Source: an uncultured Prevotellaceae bacterium
Lineage (GTDB): Bacteria; Bacteroidota; Bacteroidia; Bacteroidales; Bacteroidaceae
Direction of reading: 5' to 3'
Assembly (NCBI GenBank): GCA_946406435.1
Contig: CAMJKP010000004.1
Location: forward strand, 26,969-90,968
DNA length: 64,000 nucleotides
Shown here: in pieces, positions 26,445-35,568 of the stretch
Layout: each line of letters opens with the position of its first letter
How positions within the stretch are numbered: position 1 is the first letter of the stretch
The notes under the pieces: generated by a model
Told to the model about the DNA's origin: nothing
The model's database searches: none
Seen by the model: only the letters and a program-made list of their open reading frames with translations
Translations under genes and position numbers: made by a program

Positions 26445-26706
26445 TTTACTTATCTATTAAACTTACTGAATTTTATCTCACAAAAGATCATTTCCAATAC
26501 TACGCCCTTCTTCATGCGAAGAAAAAAAATGCGTGTCAGTCAAAAAGACTGGCGCACGTTCAAAAATTCGTGCACAAAGTTAGTAAAAAAAAACGTCTTT
26601 TTTACCTATTTTTCCATTTTTATTTAATAATGTTGTGCATTTCTTCGTTTTTCTGTTTCTTAATTATTAACTTTGCAAACCCGATTTAACAAAAATTTAT
26701 CACAAA
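26445..26706. promoter_or_regulatory. Divergent promoter region, nqr operon and nucleosidase
   Basis: There is no gene here. For the minus strand a TAACTTTG box at 26575-26582 would give a leader of about 125 nt for nqrA, containing a GTCAGTC/GACTGGC hairpin. For the plus strand a TAACTTTG box at 26668-26675 lies about 30 bp before the nucleosidase ATG. The -33 elements are weak on both sides. Confidence 0.5.
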
Positions 26707-27420
26707 ATGAAAATATGTTACATTGTGGCGATGCAAGCCGAAGCCCAACCTTTCATCGATCATTTCGGTGTAAAGGAGGTAAAAGACTTCTTTGCCCCAC
26801 TTCCTTGCAAACTGTACAGAAGTATCATTTCTATTGACAACGGAAGCTCAGAACTCAACATTGTGCTGAACGGTCAGCAGCATGGCTCCGACCTCGTTGG
26901 ATGCGAGGCCGCATCAGTTGCTACGCTTGCCGCAATCCAGAAGATCAATCCCGATATCATCATCAACAGCGGCACTTGCGGAGGTTTCAAGAGCGAAGGT
27001 GCAACTATTGCACAAGTATTCATTGGCAATGGCGTGATGTTCCACGACCGTCGTGTACCTGGCGATGATGCCTGGGGAACTCAGGCACTCGGCAACTATC
27101 CTGTATGGGAAGGCTCCGAGGCTCTTGCCAAGCAACTCGGATTTGAGATGGGTAAGGTCACGACAGGCTCAAGCCTTGACATGCAGCCTTGTGACGAGAA
27201 GATAATACACGAGAACGGCGGTCAGCTCAAGGACATGGAAGGAGCTGCGATTGCTTTCGTCTGCTCTCTGTTCAAGAAGCCAATCCTCTTCGTTAAGTCC
27301 GTTACCGATCTCTGCGACTCTGGTGCAGAGACCTTTGAGGAATTCTCTAAAAACCTCGCTGCTGCAAGCGAGTCGCTAAGAAAAGCGAACATTCAGATTA
27401 TCAACAAATTGATCAAATAA
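26707..27420 (+). CDS. 5'-methylthioadenosine/S-adenosylhomocysteine nucleosidase-like protein
   Basis: This 237-residue PNP/UDP phosphorylase-family protein has MKICYIVAMQAEAQPFIDHF, INSGTCGGFK, the KDMEGAAIAFVC motif (the Met-Glu ribose-binding pair) and KSVTDLCDSG with the catalytic Asp. It should hydrolyse MTA and/or SAH, feeding methylthioribose salvage. It lies 4 bp before the protease gene, and the two share a terminator. Confidence 0.88.
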   Translation: MKICYIVAMQAEAQPFIDHFGVKEVKDFFAPLPCKLYRSIISIDNGSSELNIVLNGQQHGSDLVGCEAASVATLAAIQKINPDIIINSGTCGGFKSEGATIAQVFIGNGVMFHDRRVPGDDAWGTQALGNYPVWEGSEALAKQLGFEMGKVTTGSSLDMQPCDEKIIHENGGQLKDMEGAAIAFVCSLFKKPILFVKSVTDLCDSGAETFEEFSKNLAAASESLRKANIQIINKLIK

Positions 27421-27424
27421 TAAA

Positions 27425-30328
27425 ATGAAAATAAAAAACTTTCTCGCAATATCACTTTTGGCTCTCGGAGTAAGTGCAAGTGCCAAGGATTACAAATACA
27501 CAACGGTTGCTGGTGATGCCATGCAGACTCGCATCTACACCTTCGACAACGGTCTAAAGGTATATCTGTCTGTCAATAAAGAAAAGCCACGCATCCAGAC
27601 ATATATCGCTGTGCGTACAGGTTCAAAGAACGACCCTGCCGAGACAACAGGTCTGGCTCACTACCTTGAGCACCTTATGTTCAAGGGAACAACGAAGTTC
27701 GGCACAAACAACCCAGAGGCAGAGAAGCCACTTCTTGACGATATCACCAAGCGTTACGAGGAATACCGTCAGATCAAGGATCCTGCTCTCCGCAAGCAGA
27801 AATATCACGAGATTGACTCTGTTTCGCAGTTGGCTGCCAAGTATTTCATCCCTAATGAATACGACAAACTCATGGCTACTATCGGAGCTGAAGGCACTAA
27901 TGCTTTCACGAGCTACGATGTAACATGCTATACCGAGGACATTCCAAGCAACGAGATAGAGAACTGGGCAAAGATCCAGAGCGACCGTTTCCAGAACATG
28001 GTAATACGCGGTTTCCATACCGAGCTCGAGGCTGTGTACGAGGAATACAACATAGGATTGTCAAACGACATGAACAAGTGCTTTGACGCTCTCATGGCAA
28101 AGGCTTTCCCTAACCACCCTTACGGCACACAGACCGTTATCGGCACTCAGGAGCACCTGAAGAATCCTTCCATTGTCAATATCGAGAACTATTTCAAGAA
28201 ATGGTATGTTCCGAACAATGTGGCTATCTGTATGGCAGGTGATTTTGACCCAGACAAGACCATTGCCTTACTCGACCAGTATTTTGGCGGTTGGAAAAAA
28301 GGCGATGACGTCCGTCAGCCTGTATTCCCCAAGTCAGCCCCTCTTACCGCTCCTGTAGATACTACGGTCGTTGGCCAACAGGCAGAGATGCTGTTGATGG
28401 CATGGCCGGCAGAAAGGGCTTCTTCTCTTCAGTGCGATACGCTCTATGTAATCGGTGATATCCTCAGTAATGGCAAAGCCGGACTCATCGACCTCGACCT
28501 GAACCAGGCAATGAAAGTGCAAGAGGCACAGGCTGGACTGGAATCACTTCAAGACTACTCCGGATTCCTCTTTATAGGAGTTCCAAAACAGGGGCAGGAT
28601 CTAAAGGAAGTCCGACAACTTTTGCTCGATGAAATCGGCAAATTAAAGCGTGGAGAGTTCTCCGACGACCTTCTGTCATCGGTCATCAATAACAAGAAAC
28701 TCAACTTTTTCCGTTCTCTCGACAACAACCGTTTCCGCGTGTCAAGATTTATGAATGCTTTCATCAATGGCACGGAGTGGGAACAGGAAGTGAAGGAAAT
28801 CGACCGAATGAGTAGAATTACCAAGGAACAGATTGTTGCCTTCGCCAACCGTTTCTTCACCGATGGTTATATCACCGTGTTCAAGACACAGGGCGTGGAT
28901 TCTCTCCAGAAGAAGATTGACAAACCTGCTATTACGGCTATCCCTACCAACCGCGATCAGGTTAGCCAGTTCGTAAAGGAGATTCAGAATACTAAGGTTG
29001 ACCCTATACAGCCTGTATTCCTCGATTTCAAGAAAGACCTTACCGTAAGCAAGACAAAGAATGGTCTCCCTCTGCTCTACAAGCAGAACACCGCCGACGG
29101 TCTCTTCAATCTCTCTTTCCGCTATGAATTCGGACATGAGGATGACAACCGCTACGACATTGCTGCCGACTACCTCGACTATATAGGCACCGACAAACTC
29201 TCCGCTACAGAGGTTAAGCAGCAGTTCTACAAGCTTGCATGCAACATGAACGTTGGTGTGAACGGCGATAACATCAATATCTCACTCAGCGGTCTTAGCG
29301 AGAATATGCCACAGGCTCTCGCTCTTCTCGAAGATGTCCTGACCAATGCAAAAGCTGACGAGGAATCATACAAGCAGTATGTTGACCTTATTCTGAAGAA
29401 CCGTGAGGATGCGAAGAAGGATCAAAACAACTGCTTCGACTACCTTTATCACTATGCTGTCTATGGTCCTCACAACGTTCGTCGTGATGATATGACCGCA
29501 CAGCAACTGCGTGAAGCCACCCCAAAGATGTTCACCGACCTTATGAAGAATATCTCTGGCTATGAGCACACCGTATTGTATTATGGTCCACTCAGCGAAA
29601 AAGAGTTCTCTGATGTAATGAGCAAGTACCACAAGACTGGCAAGAAACTGTTGCCAGCTCCACAGGGACAGCCATTCGAGATGCAGCAGACGCCAAGCAA
29701 CGAGATATGGATTGCGCCTTACGATGCAAAGAACATCTACATGCGTATGTTCAATAACGAGGGACGTGCATGGAATCCTGAGAATCAGGGTACTATCTCC
29801 CTTTTCAACGAATACTACGGCGGAGGAATGAATGGTATAGTATTCCAGGAACTCCGTGAGGCTCGCGGACTCGCCTATAATGCCTATGCCTACTACTACC
29901 GTCCAAATCGAAAGGGTGAGACCGAGAATTTCTACACCCATATCATCACACAGAATGACAAGATGATGGATTGTGTTAAGCAGTTCCACGAGATTCTCAA
30001 CAATATGCCACAGAGCGAGGCTGCATTCCAGATTGCCAAGGATGCCGTTATCAAGCAGATTGCCAGTCAGCGCACCACCAAGTTCTCCGTGCTCAATGCC
30101 TATATCAACGCACAGCGTCTCGGTCTTGACTATGATCTCAACGAGAAAACCTACAATGCCCTCCCTTCTCTCCGTCTGCAGAATATCGTAGATTTCGAGA
30201 AGCAGAACATGGCTAACAAGCCTTACCGCTACATCATCCTCGGCGATGAGAAAGAACTCGACATCAAGGCTTTGGAACAGATAGCTCCTATCCGTCGCCT
30301 CACACTCGAAGAGGTGTTCGGATATTAA
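27425..30328 (+). CDS. M16-family zinc metallopeptidase, secreted, two-domain
   Basis: The product has 967 residues with a signal peptide (MKIKNFLAISLLALGVSASA-K). The N-terminal M16 domain holds the inverted zinc motif HYLEHL plus a downstream Glu in the region ELEAVYEEYN. A second, inactive M16 domain starts near residue 530. It is similar to pitrilysin/PqqL-type proteases of Bacteroidetes, located in the periplasm. It degrades peptides, and the partner nucleosidase gene appears only co-transcribed. Confidence 0.93.
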   Translation: MKIKNFLAISLLALGVSASAKDYKYTTVAGDAMQTRIYTFDNGLKVYLSVNKEKPRIQTYIAVRTGSKNDPAETTGLAHYLEHLMFKGTTKFGTNNPEAEKPLLDDITKRYEEYRQIKDPALRKQKYHEIDSVSQLAAKYFIPNEYDKLMATIGAEGTNAFTSYDVTCYTEDIPSNEIENWAKIQSDRFQNMVIRGFHTELEAVYEEYNIGLSNDMNKCFDALMAKAFPNHPYGTQTVIGTQEHLKNPSIVNIENYFKKWYVPNNVAICMAGDFDPDKTIALLDQYFGGWKKGDDVRQPVFPKSAPLTAPVDTTVVGQQAEMLLMAWPAERASSLQCDTLYVIGDILSNGKAGLIDLDLNQAMKVQEAQAGLESLQDYSGFLFIGVPKQGQDLKEVRQLLLDEIGKLKRGEFSDDLLSSVINNKKLNFFRSLDNNRFRVSRFMNAFINGTEWEQEVKEIDRMSRITKEQIVAFANRFFTDGYITVFKTQGVDSLQKKIDKPAITAIPTNRDQVSQFVKEIQNTKVDPIQPVFLDFKKDLTVSKTKNGLPLLYKQNTADGLFNLSFRYEFGHEDDNRYDIAADYLDYIGTDKLSATEVKQQFYKLACNMNVGVNGDNINISLSGLSENMPQALALLEDVLTNAKADEESYKQYVDLILKNREDAKKDQNNCFDYLYHYAVYGPHNVRRDDMTAQQLREATPKMFTDLMKNISGYEHTVLYYGPLSEKEFSDVMSKYHKTGKKLLPAPQGQPFEMQQTPSNEIWIAPYDAKNIYMRMFNNEGRAWNPENQGTISLFNEYYGGGMNGIVFQELREARGLAYNAYAYYYRPNRKGETENFYTHIITQNDKMMDCVKQFHEILNNMPQSEAAFQIAKDAVIKQIASQRTTKFSVLNAYINAQRLGLDYDLNEKTYNALPSLRLQNIVDFEKQNMANKPYRYIILGDEKELDIKALEQIAPIRRLTLEEVFGY

Positions 30329-30351
30329 TTAAACAACAAACAATACAAAAC

Positions 30352-30385
30352 AAAGAGGATGTGCTAGCACATCCTCTTTGTTTTT
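30352..30385 (+). terminator. Factor-independent terminator after the M16 gene
   Basis: A perfect 12-bp stem AAAGAGGATGTG/CACATCCTCTTT with a four-base CTAG loop is followed by GTTTTT. Confidence 0.93.
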
Positions 30386-30497
30386 GCAATTATTAAATAC
30401 GCAAAAGATACTTTTCAATCCTACCTCCTTAAACACTTTGAAACGCTCATCATTACGATAGGCATATCCTGCGCCAATAGAAACAAAGAGAGTACAT

Positions 30498-31691
30498 TCA
30501 GAAAGACCTTCCTAAGTCCTTATTCACCATAGCAGACACGCATGAGTCTGACCATACGTTTTCGGCAGTCTCGATCATGTCGATGATAGTGTAGATGGGT
30601 AGAATGATACCGAGGATTGCTACTGGGGCACCAATACCTGACATCAGAGACAGGGTGAGGAAATAGCAGCCCATAGGGACACCGGCATTGCCTATGGCTG
30701 AGACTACGGAGATGACTATCCACAGCAGGATTGTTGATAACGTGATTGGGGTGCCGCCATTCTGCATCACAAAGAGGGAGGTGACGAGAATGAAGGCTGC
30801 ACATCCGTTCATGTTGATGGTGGTGCAGATAGGGAGTACGAAACGGGTGATGTTCTTGCGCACACCCAGACGGTTCTCGGCTGTCTCCATCGTAACAGGG
30901 AGCGTTGCTGCGCTACTCTTGGTGAAGAGTGCCATGAGTACCGCCGGCATCATCTTACCAAGCACATGGATTGGGTTCATGCCTCTTGATAACAGGAAGA
31001 GAGGCAGGACGACAAAGAACTGTATCACATTTCCTCCAAGTACTACTAATACGTATTTACCGATAGAGTCGGCTACCACACCAGCTGATATCTGGGCAGA
31101 GAGTTGTGCTGAGAAGGCTATGATGCCAAGAGGGAGAGTCCATATCAGTCCGCGGATGAGCAGGAACAATAATTCCTGAAGTCCAGACAATCCCTTTACC
31201 ACCACAGCTTTATTCTCAGATTCTGGCAGTTTGGAAAGTCCGATGCCAACAGCGAATGCCAATAGGAGTAATGAGAGTACGTTGCCTTCAAGGATTGGTC
31301 GCACGATGTTGTTTGGTATGATACTGATGATATGGTCGATGTACGATGTCTGAGGAGCATCTATCGCCTCAGTACTATTGCCAAGAGCCTCTAATGGCAG
31401 GTTTCCGGGGGCAATCAACACGAACAGTATTGCTCCCACGGCTGCTGCGGCAAAGGTGGTAAGCAGGGTGTATGTAAGTGTACGGCCAAATATTCTGCCT
31501 GAGCCCTGAGAACCAAAGGTTGCGAAGGTGGTGATGACTGCCAGTACGATAGTAGGTACTGCCAATAGCTGAAACAGCCTTGTATAGACTGTTGCTATGA
31601 AGTCCATTACCGTATTGAGCCAACCAATGCCCAGAAGTCCTAATAATGCACCCACTATGAGTGCTCCTATCCAGATTAATGTTCTTTTCAT
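30498..31691 (-). CDS. Dicarboxylate/amino acid:cation symporter (DAACS family)
   Basis: From the ATG at 31691 the product has 397 residues with eight or more membrane helices. The substrate-coordination motifs of GltPh-type carriers are present: the Ser-rich hairpin FTKSSAATLP, TTINMNGCA (the NMDGT-like motif with Asn replacing Asp) and GNAGVP, then a C-terminal Asp/Asn-rich helix. Transport of an acidic or neutral amino acid with Na+ is likely. It is downstream of the TonB receptor across a family B repeat; co-transcription from 35.1 kb is possible. Confidence 0.88.
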   Translation of the reverse strand: MKRTLIWIGALIVGALLGLLGIGWLNTVMDFIATVYTRLFQLLAVPTIVLAVITTFATFGSQGSGRIFGRTLTYTLLTTFAAAAVGAILFVLIAPGNLPLEALGNSTEAIDAPQTSYIDHIISIIPNNIVRPILEGNVLSLLLLAFAVGIGLSKLPESENKAVVVKGLSGLQELLFLLIRGLIWTLPLGIIAFSAQLSAQISAGVVADSIGKYVLVVLGGNVIQFFVVLPLFLLSRGMNPIHVLGKMMPAVLMALFTKSSAATLPVTMETAENRLGVRKNITRFVLPICTTINMNGCAAFILVTSLFVMQNGGTPITLSTILLWIVISVVSAIGNAGVPMGCYFLTLSLMSGIGAPVAILGIILPIYTIIDMIETAENVWSDSCVSAMVNKDLGRSF

Positions 31692-31736
31692 AAGCCTAAC
31701 CAAACCTTCCCAAAGGGAAGGATGTTTTATAGTATA

Positions 31737-31888
31737 ATAGCCCCCTCCTTTCTTCCCCGAGGGGGAGGGATTATTTATAGTACTAAGCCCCCCTGGGGAA
31801 TAGGGGAAGTTTTTTGTTACATTATTACTATCTAAAAAAGCTCTCCCCTCGGGGAGATGGAGGGGGGGGGGAGTTGGAGGGGGCTTTT
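31737..31888. repeat. Palindromic repeat element, family B (copy 2)
   Basis: The same design as at 14.63 kb: a C-rich left arm with CCCCGAGGGGGAGGG, an AT core containing TTACTATCTAA, and a right arm with CTCCCCTCGGGGAGATGGAG ending in a G-run. It abuts the TonB receptor stop codon. Confidence 0.8.
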
Positions 31889-33853
31889 CTACAATTCAAA
31901 CGAGAGATTAATATAAATATTGCGCCCTTTCTGCGGAATGTCGCACCAGTCGGCGTATGTGGTGTAACGCTTGTCAAACAAGTTCTCTATTCCGGCACGC
32001 AAAGCAAGTTGATGACCAGAAACTGATAATTGGTAATTGGCAGAGAGATTGAAGATAGCCCATGCAGGGGTCTGCGTCTCACCGTATTTTTTGCCATAGT
32101 CAGTCTGGCGTGCGTTGCCTCGCAGCTCTGCCTTTCCCTGAAAACGACCGTGATGCAGGTTCAGACTTGTGGTATAAGAGAATGGTGAAATCAGAGGTAG
32201 TGTGTCATCCTCATCATCCGTTCCTGTGCTATAGCCTAATCGGGTGTTCCATGTAAGCCAAGGCAGGACATCCCATTTCGAGGTCAGCGATGCGTTTATA
32301 ATCCTTGCGTGAGAAATATTGCCATACACCTTAACGCCCTCTGCTCCAACGGTCATCACGCTGAGACGAGGCTCAAACTGACCGATTATGTAGTTGGAGA
32401 AGAAAAACGCATTTCCATCAATTGAAAATTGAAAATTGGAAATTGAGAATTGATAATTAGCGTTCAGCTCAACGGCACTCTCGTTCTTCAGACGCGGATT
32501 ACCGATATAGTCATATTGGTCAAACGTGTTGTTGAGATAATAGCCGTATGCCTCAGTAACCGTAGGTGCCCTACTTCCCCAACCTGCTCCAATGGAGAAT
32601 TGAGAATTGGAAATAGACAATTGATAATTGGCGGCTATGCGTCCTGTTGTCTGGTGAAACTCACGTTTCATGCCAGGGAAGAACACGCCCAGAGCCTTGT
32701 AGCCCTCATCGTTGTTAAGACGCTGATGCTGCCCCGAGAGCTTGCCAGAGAGATGGAGTAACGAAACGTTACCCAATCGGATATCATCGGAGAGAGCAGC
32801 ACCAGTATTAAGCGTACCCACGTCAGGCCACGTCACCATATACATCGGTGCCGCACCGCCAGGGTACATCGTCATGTCGGCAAACAGACGATTGTAATAC
32901 AGGTCATAGTTTGCCGTCAAATTATGACTGCCTTTCGTAGCGCGTAGCAGACTATACAGTCCCGTGGTCCAGCTCTCGCCTGGCATATCCATGTGTATCT
33001 CCACATCAGGGCGCGTCGTGTCGTCCATTATGTGGGTGATGTGGTTGTAGTAAGCCTTCGTTTCCCAAGACTGCACAAAGCGCTCTTCCCACCTTCGGTT
33101 GTATGCCAATGAGGTGATGAAAGCCTCCGCCTTCGCCACATCCATGTTGAGGGCAGGATAGCCCACATCCGTAGCGCGGTCGAAGATGAATGTACCCTCG
33201 ATGGCATCAAGTGGTGAGAGTCGGAATCCGAAGTTATCGTAGGCGTTCACCTTTTGGAACTGCGAGAAATCCACCACCCTACCGCCACCTTCCTTGTAGT
33301 TGTCGGCATGGCGATAGAAGATGCCACCGTTGGTATAGAACGAGTTAGAAGTATATGCCGCACTTGCTCCATAAACCTGCAAGTTGCCGTTGCTCTCGTA
33401 TCCGATATCAGCACCTGCGCTGAATGATTTGGCAGAGAATCCTGCCTTATGCAGCTTTAGGTCAAGCGCACCGCCTATATTGCCCGTAGCCTGCGGATTG
33501 CCGTTCAGTCCAGAGTTCAGCAATATGCTCTGCAGGTTACTGCTCTCCACATAACTCGTCACAGGATCCATCTTATCCGTGCAGGCATAGAATATCTTCA
33601 TGCCATCGATAGTTGTAGAGACGCGTTCCGTCTGCATATTATTCACTGTGGGCTCCCAAGCATACGATCCTCGTCGTACAAGCTCTACGTGGTTCAGCTC
33701 CTTCAGGTGCTCGTCGATAGACGCCGCCTGTCCCTTAGCCGACCGTTTTCCGCCCTGTCCGTTAGCAACAACCACCACCTCTTCCAATCGTTGTGGTTCG
33801 GTGGTGGTCGTGTCTGTCTTTAATATGGTTGATAACAAAAGAAGTTCTATCAT
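31889..33853 (-). CDS. TonB-dependent outer-membrane receptor
   Basis: From the ATG at 33853 the protein has about 654 residues: a hydrophobic N-terminus, the TonB plug domain (VVANGQGGKRSAK, TTIDGMKIFYACTDKMDP) and a 22-strand barrel ending in INLSFEL with the terminal aromatic/Leu pattern. There is no carboxypeptidase-regulatory domain, so it is BtuB/FecA-type rather than SusC-type. Two barrel strands, NYQLSISNSQFSIG and NYQFSISNFQFSIDG, are encoded by AATTGAAAATTG-type microrepeats (about 32420-32460 and 32595-32635). The upstream lipoprotein with a FixH/YtkA-like end suggests a metal or small-complex substrate; this is not certain. Confidence 0.92.
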   Translation of the reverse strand: MIELLLLSTILKTDTTTTEPQRLEEVVVVANGQGGKRSAKGQAASIDEHLKELNHVELVRRGSYAWEPTVNNMQTERVSTTIDGMKIFYACTDKMDPVTSYVESSNLQSILLNSGLNGNPQATGNIGGALDLKLHKAGFSAKSFSAGADIGYESNGNLQVYGASAAYTSNSFYTNGGIFYRHADNYKEGGGRVVDFSQFQKVNAYDNFGFRLSPLDAIEGTFIFDRATDVGYPALNMDVAKAEAFITSLAYNRRWEERFVQSWETKAYYNHITHIMDDTTRPDVEIHMDMPGESWTTGLYSLLRATKGSHNLTANYDLYYNRLFADMTMYPGGAAPMYMVTWPDVGTLNTGAALSDDIRLGNVSLLHLSGKLSGQHQRLNNDEGYKALGVFFPGMKREFHQTTGRIAANYQLSISNSQFSIGAGWGSRAPTVTEAYGYYLNNTFDQYDYIGNPRLKNESAVELNANYQFSISNFQFSIDGNAFFFSNYIIGQFEPRLSVMTVGAEGVKVYGNISHARIINASLTSKWDVLPWLTWNTRLGYSTGTDDEDDTLPLISPFSYTTSLNLHHGRFQGKAELRGNARQTDYGKKYGETQTPAWAIFNLSANYQLSVSGHQLALRAGIENLFDKRYTTYADWCDIPQKGRNIYINLSFEL

Positions 33854-33870
33854 AGAAAACAAGACAAAAT

Positions 33871-34028
33871 CTAGCCCCCCTCCTTCTCCCCCGAGGGGGA
33901 GGGGGGGTAGATAGTATTATTGTATATAAAAAGCTATTCCCCTTGGAGGAAGTTTTTTGATAGTATTATTGTATCTAAAAGACTCTCCCCTCGGGGAGTT
34001 GGAGGGGGCCTGAGTTGGAGATGGGTCC
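33871..34028. repeat. Palindromic repeat element, family B (copy 3)
   Basis: A C/G-rich arm CTCCCCCGAGGGGGAGGG, two TAGTATTATTGTAT words in the core and a right arm CTCCCCTCGGGGAGTTGGAG. It fills the gap between the lipoprotein and receptor genes. Confidence 0.78.
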
Positions 34029-34030
34029 TT

Positions 34031-34972
34031 TTACAATGTCACATCCCAATACAGCGAGCTGAGCTCCTCCTCGCCTCCAGCCACTACGTTGCCCTTGGCA
34101 TCCTTAACAGTAAGGTGAATGCGCCACAATCCAGTCATGGTGAGGTTGATAGTACCCTGATAGCTGCCATCCTGCTGCTTTACAAGCGGAGTATTGTCAG
34201 GTGAGGTATGGTTGCCCATGTCAGGCATACGAGGGTCAATCTCCACGGTGAATGTCTCTGTAGCCAGAGCATAAGGTGTGGTGATAGGATCGCTCTTCTT
34301 TGAGATGTAAGCCTTGATAGTGTTAGTGCCTGTCTTCCAGTCGCTTGGGTTCACCAATGAGAGGAAATAGTTGTCATCGCCCACTTTGAAAGACTTCAGC
34401 CATGCCTGACCGTCAGGCAGAGCATTTACCACGATATCCTTCTTCTCCACCTTGCCTTCCTTGCCAAGTACAAGGGCATCGTAAGAGAGTGTCCATGAGC
34501 CAGCCTCGCTTGTGTTCATCAGGAAAGAAACCCATGAACGCTTCACAGCGAGAATACCATTATCGAAACTTTCTGCAGCCGGACCAGTAGGAGTGCTGTG
34601 ATACTTATCCATCTTCACCATGTGCATGACAGGAGTGATGTTGGTCAACTCAAAGTTCTTAATGTAGTTGCCTGTTGCCTTCTTAGTTGCAACAAAGTAG
34701 ATCTCGTTGTATCCGTTATGGAAACTGCCATTGCGCGTATATGCAAAAACGTTATACTTTCCGTCAATCTCGGTACTCAGTTCTGGCACGATCTTCACAG
34801 TCTGAAGGAACTTATACACCTGCAGAGCCTCCTCAGCCGAGCAGCAATCCACATCATCGGTAATAGTGATTCCAGGAATCTCGATACCTGCCTCTACGCC
34901 GTCATCATTGCTATTGCAGGCAGTAAGTGCAACAGCGGCAAGAACCAAAAACAATCTTTTTACTTTCTTCAT
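34031..34972 (-). CDS. Lipoprotein with C-terminal FixH/YtkA-like domain
   Basis: The product has 313 residues with a lipoprotein signal (AAVALTAC-N). After DVDCCSAEEALQVYKFL comes a beta-rich body. The C-terminus has MPDMGNHTSPDN followed by GSYQGTINLTMTGLWRIHL, the pattern of YtkA/FixH-like beta-sandwich domains that often pair with metal uptake. It is the first gene after operator-promoter site 1 and probably delivers substrate to the adjacent TonB receptor. The substrate is unproven; the MxxMxxH cluster would fit copper or another soft metal. Confidence 0.8.
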   Translation of the reverse strand: MKKVKRLFLVLAAVALTACNSNDDGVEAGIEIPGITITDDVDCCSAEEALQVYKFLQTVKIVPELSTEIDGKYNVFAYTRNGSFHNGYNEIYFVATKKATGNYIKNFELTNITPVMHMVKMDKYHSTPTGPAAESFDNGILAVKRSWVSFLMNTSEAGSWTLSYDALVLGKEGKVEKKDIVVNALPDGQAWLKSFKVGDDNYFLSLVNPSDWKTGTNTIKAYISKKSDPITTPYALATETFTVEIDPRMPDMGNHTSPDNTPLVKQQDGSYQGTINLTMTGLWRIHLTVKDAKGNVVAGGEEELSSLYWDVTL

Positions 34973-35055
34973 AATGCTTTAATTTTAATTAATGACTAAA
35001 GGCTAATGGCTAAAGACCTTGACCTTAGACCTTTGCCTTATTACTAAATCTTGTT

Positions 35056-35099
35056 GCCTTCCGGCTCCCTCCCTACGGGGGAGGGCGGGGGGAGAGGCC
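35056..35099. repeat. Family A palindrome in the leader of unit 1
   Basis: GCCTTCCGGCTCCCTCCCTA through GGGGGAGGGCGGGG, a self-complementary arm, lies within the expected 5' untranslated region between promoter site 1 and the lipoprotein gene. The same arrangement recurs at 44.78 and 54.20 kb. Confidence 0.8.
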
Positions 35100-35112
35100 G
35101 TCCTTTTGATTT

Positions 35113-35188
35113 CTGAGTGCAAAGGTACTATGTTTCCCCCGTTCCCAAAATCCCTAATATTCGGCATTTGTGTACCACATGTATGGTA
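35113..35188 (-). promoter_or_regulatory. Operator-promoter site 1 (lipoprotein/TonB receptor unit)
   Basis: On the minus strand the palindrome TACCATACATGTGGTA (35173-35188) lies 53 bp upstream of the -7 box TACCTTTG (35120-35127), with TTG at 35146-35148. The GCCGAATATTAGGGATT stretch between them is also shared with site 3. The spacing places the palindrome near -67, typical of an activator site. Sites 2, 3 and 4 have the same layout. Confidence 0.8.
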
Positions 35189-35222
35189 TTTCCCGCACAA
35201 AATGGTTACATAAAAACAATTT

Positions 35223-35258
35223 AACGCCAATTCGACCTTAATTTATTGTCGAATTGGC
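35223..35258. terminator. Hairpin upstream of site 1
   Basis: CGCCAATTCGAC pairs with GTCGAATTGGCG around a 12-nt loop, with a T-rich stretch beyond on the minus strand. It probably ends the transcript coming from the BspA/dockerin side. A decayed copy sits beside site 3. Confidence 0.6.
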
Positions 35259-35329
35259 GCTGTTTTCTTGCCTATTTCATGAAAATAGGCTCTTAGGCGC
35301 ACAAAAGCAAACACTTCATTGGAAACATT

Positions 35330-35359
35330 AAAGGGAGCACCAAATCAGTGTTCCCTTTT
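35330..35359 (-). terminator. Hairpin after the small peptide gene
   Basis: The stem AAAGGGAGCAC/GTGTTCCCTTT has a 7-nt loop and lies 27 bp after the stop of the small peptide. The T-run is short, so termination may be partial. Confidence 0.55.
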
Positions 35360-35385
35360 AACTGTAATAGCTATTGATTATTTAC

Positions 35386-35559
35386 TTATTCAAGGTCTTC
35401 TTCATCCTCGTACCATGATGATTCTTTGGAAAGAATTTCGTAGCTGTCACTTGCCAGACCGTTAGTTGTCCTTAATTCAACGGAAGCATTAGCAAGAAGA
35501 TTAAGCTTTTTTATCCGTTTAAAGATATACGCAGGTTTTGTATAGTTCTTTTTTGTCAT
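35386..35559 (-). CDS. Small peptide of the Prevotella 'KP...LLA' type
   Basis: An ATG at 35559 and TAA at 35386 give 57 residues: MTKKNYTKPAYIFKRIKKLN, then LLANASVEL, then an acidic tail SSWYEDEEDLE. The arrangement (basic N-terminus with Tyr-x-Lys-Pro, an Ile, then Leu-Leu-Ala/Gly and a variable end) resembles many short unannotated Bacteroidales proteins. Whether it is processed at the LLAN site or has a signalling role is unknown. It follows the dockerin gene by 9 bp and is followed by a hairpin at 35330-35359. There is no signal peptide. Confidence 0.6.
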   Translation of the reverse strand: MTKKNYTKPAYIFKRIKKLNLLANASVELRTTNGLASDSYEILSKESSWYEDEEDLE

Positions 35560-35568
35560 GATTCCTTA

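Noticed and set aside
30390..30497. Possible remnant of an outer-membrane protein gene on the minus strand (GAGYAYRNDERFKVFKEVG)
   Set aside because: The open stretch is short, overlaps the symporter 3' end, and has no start or recognisable partner; too little to call a pseudogene.
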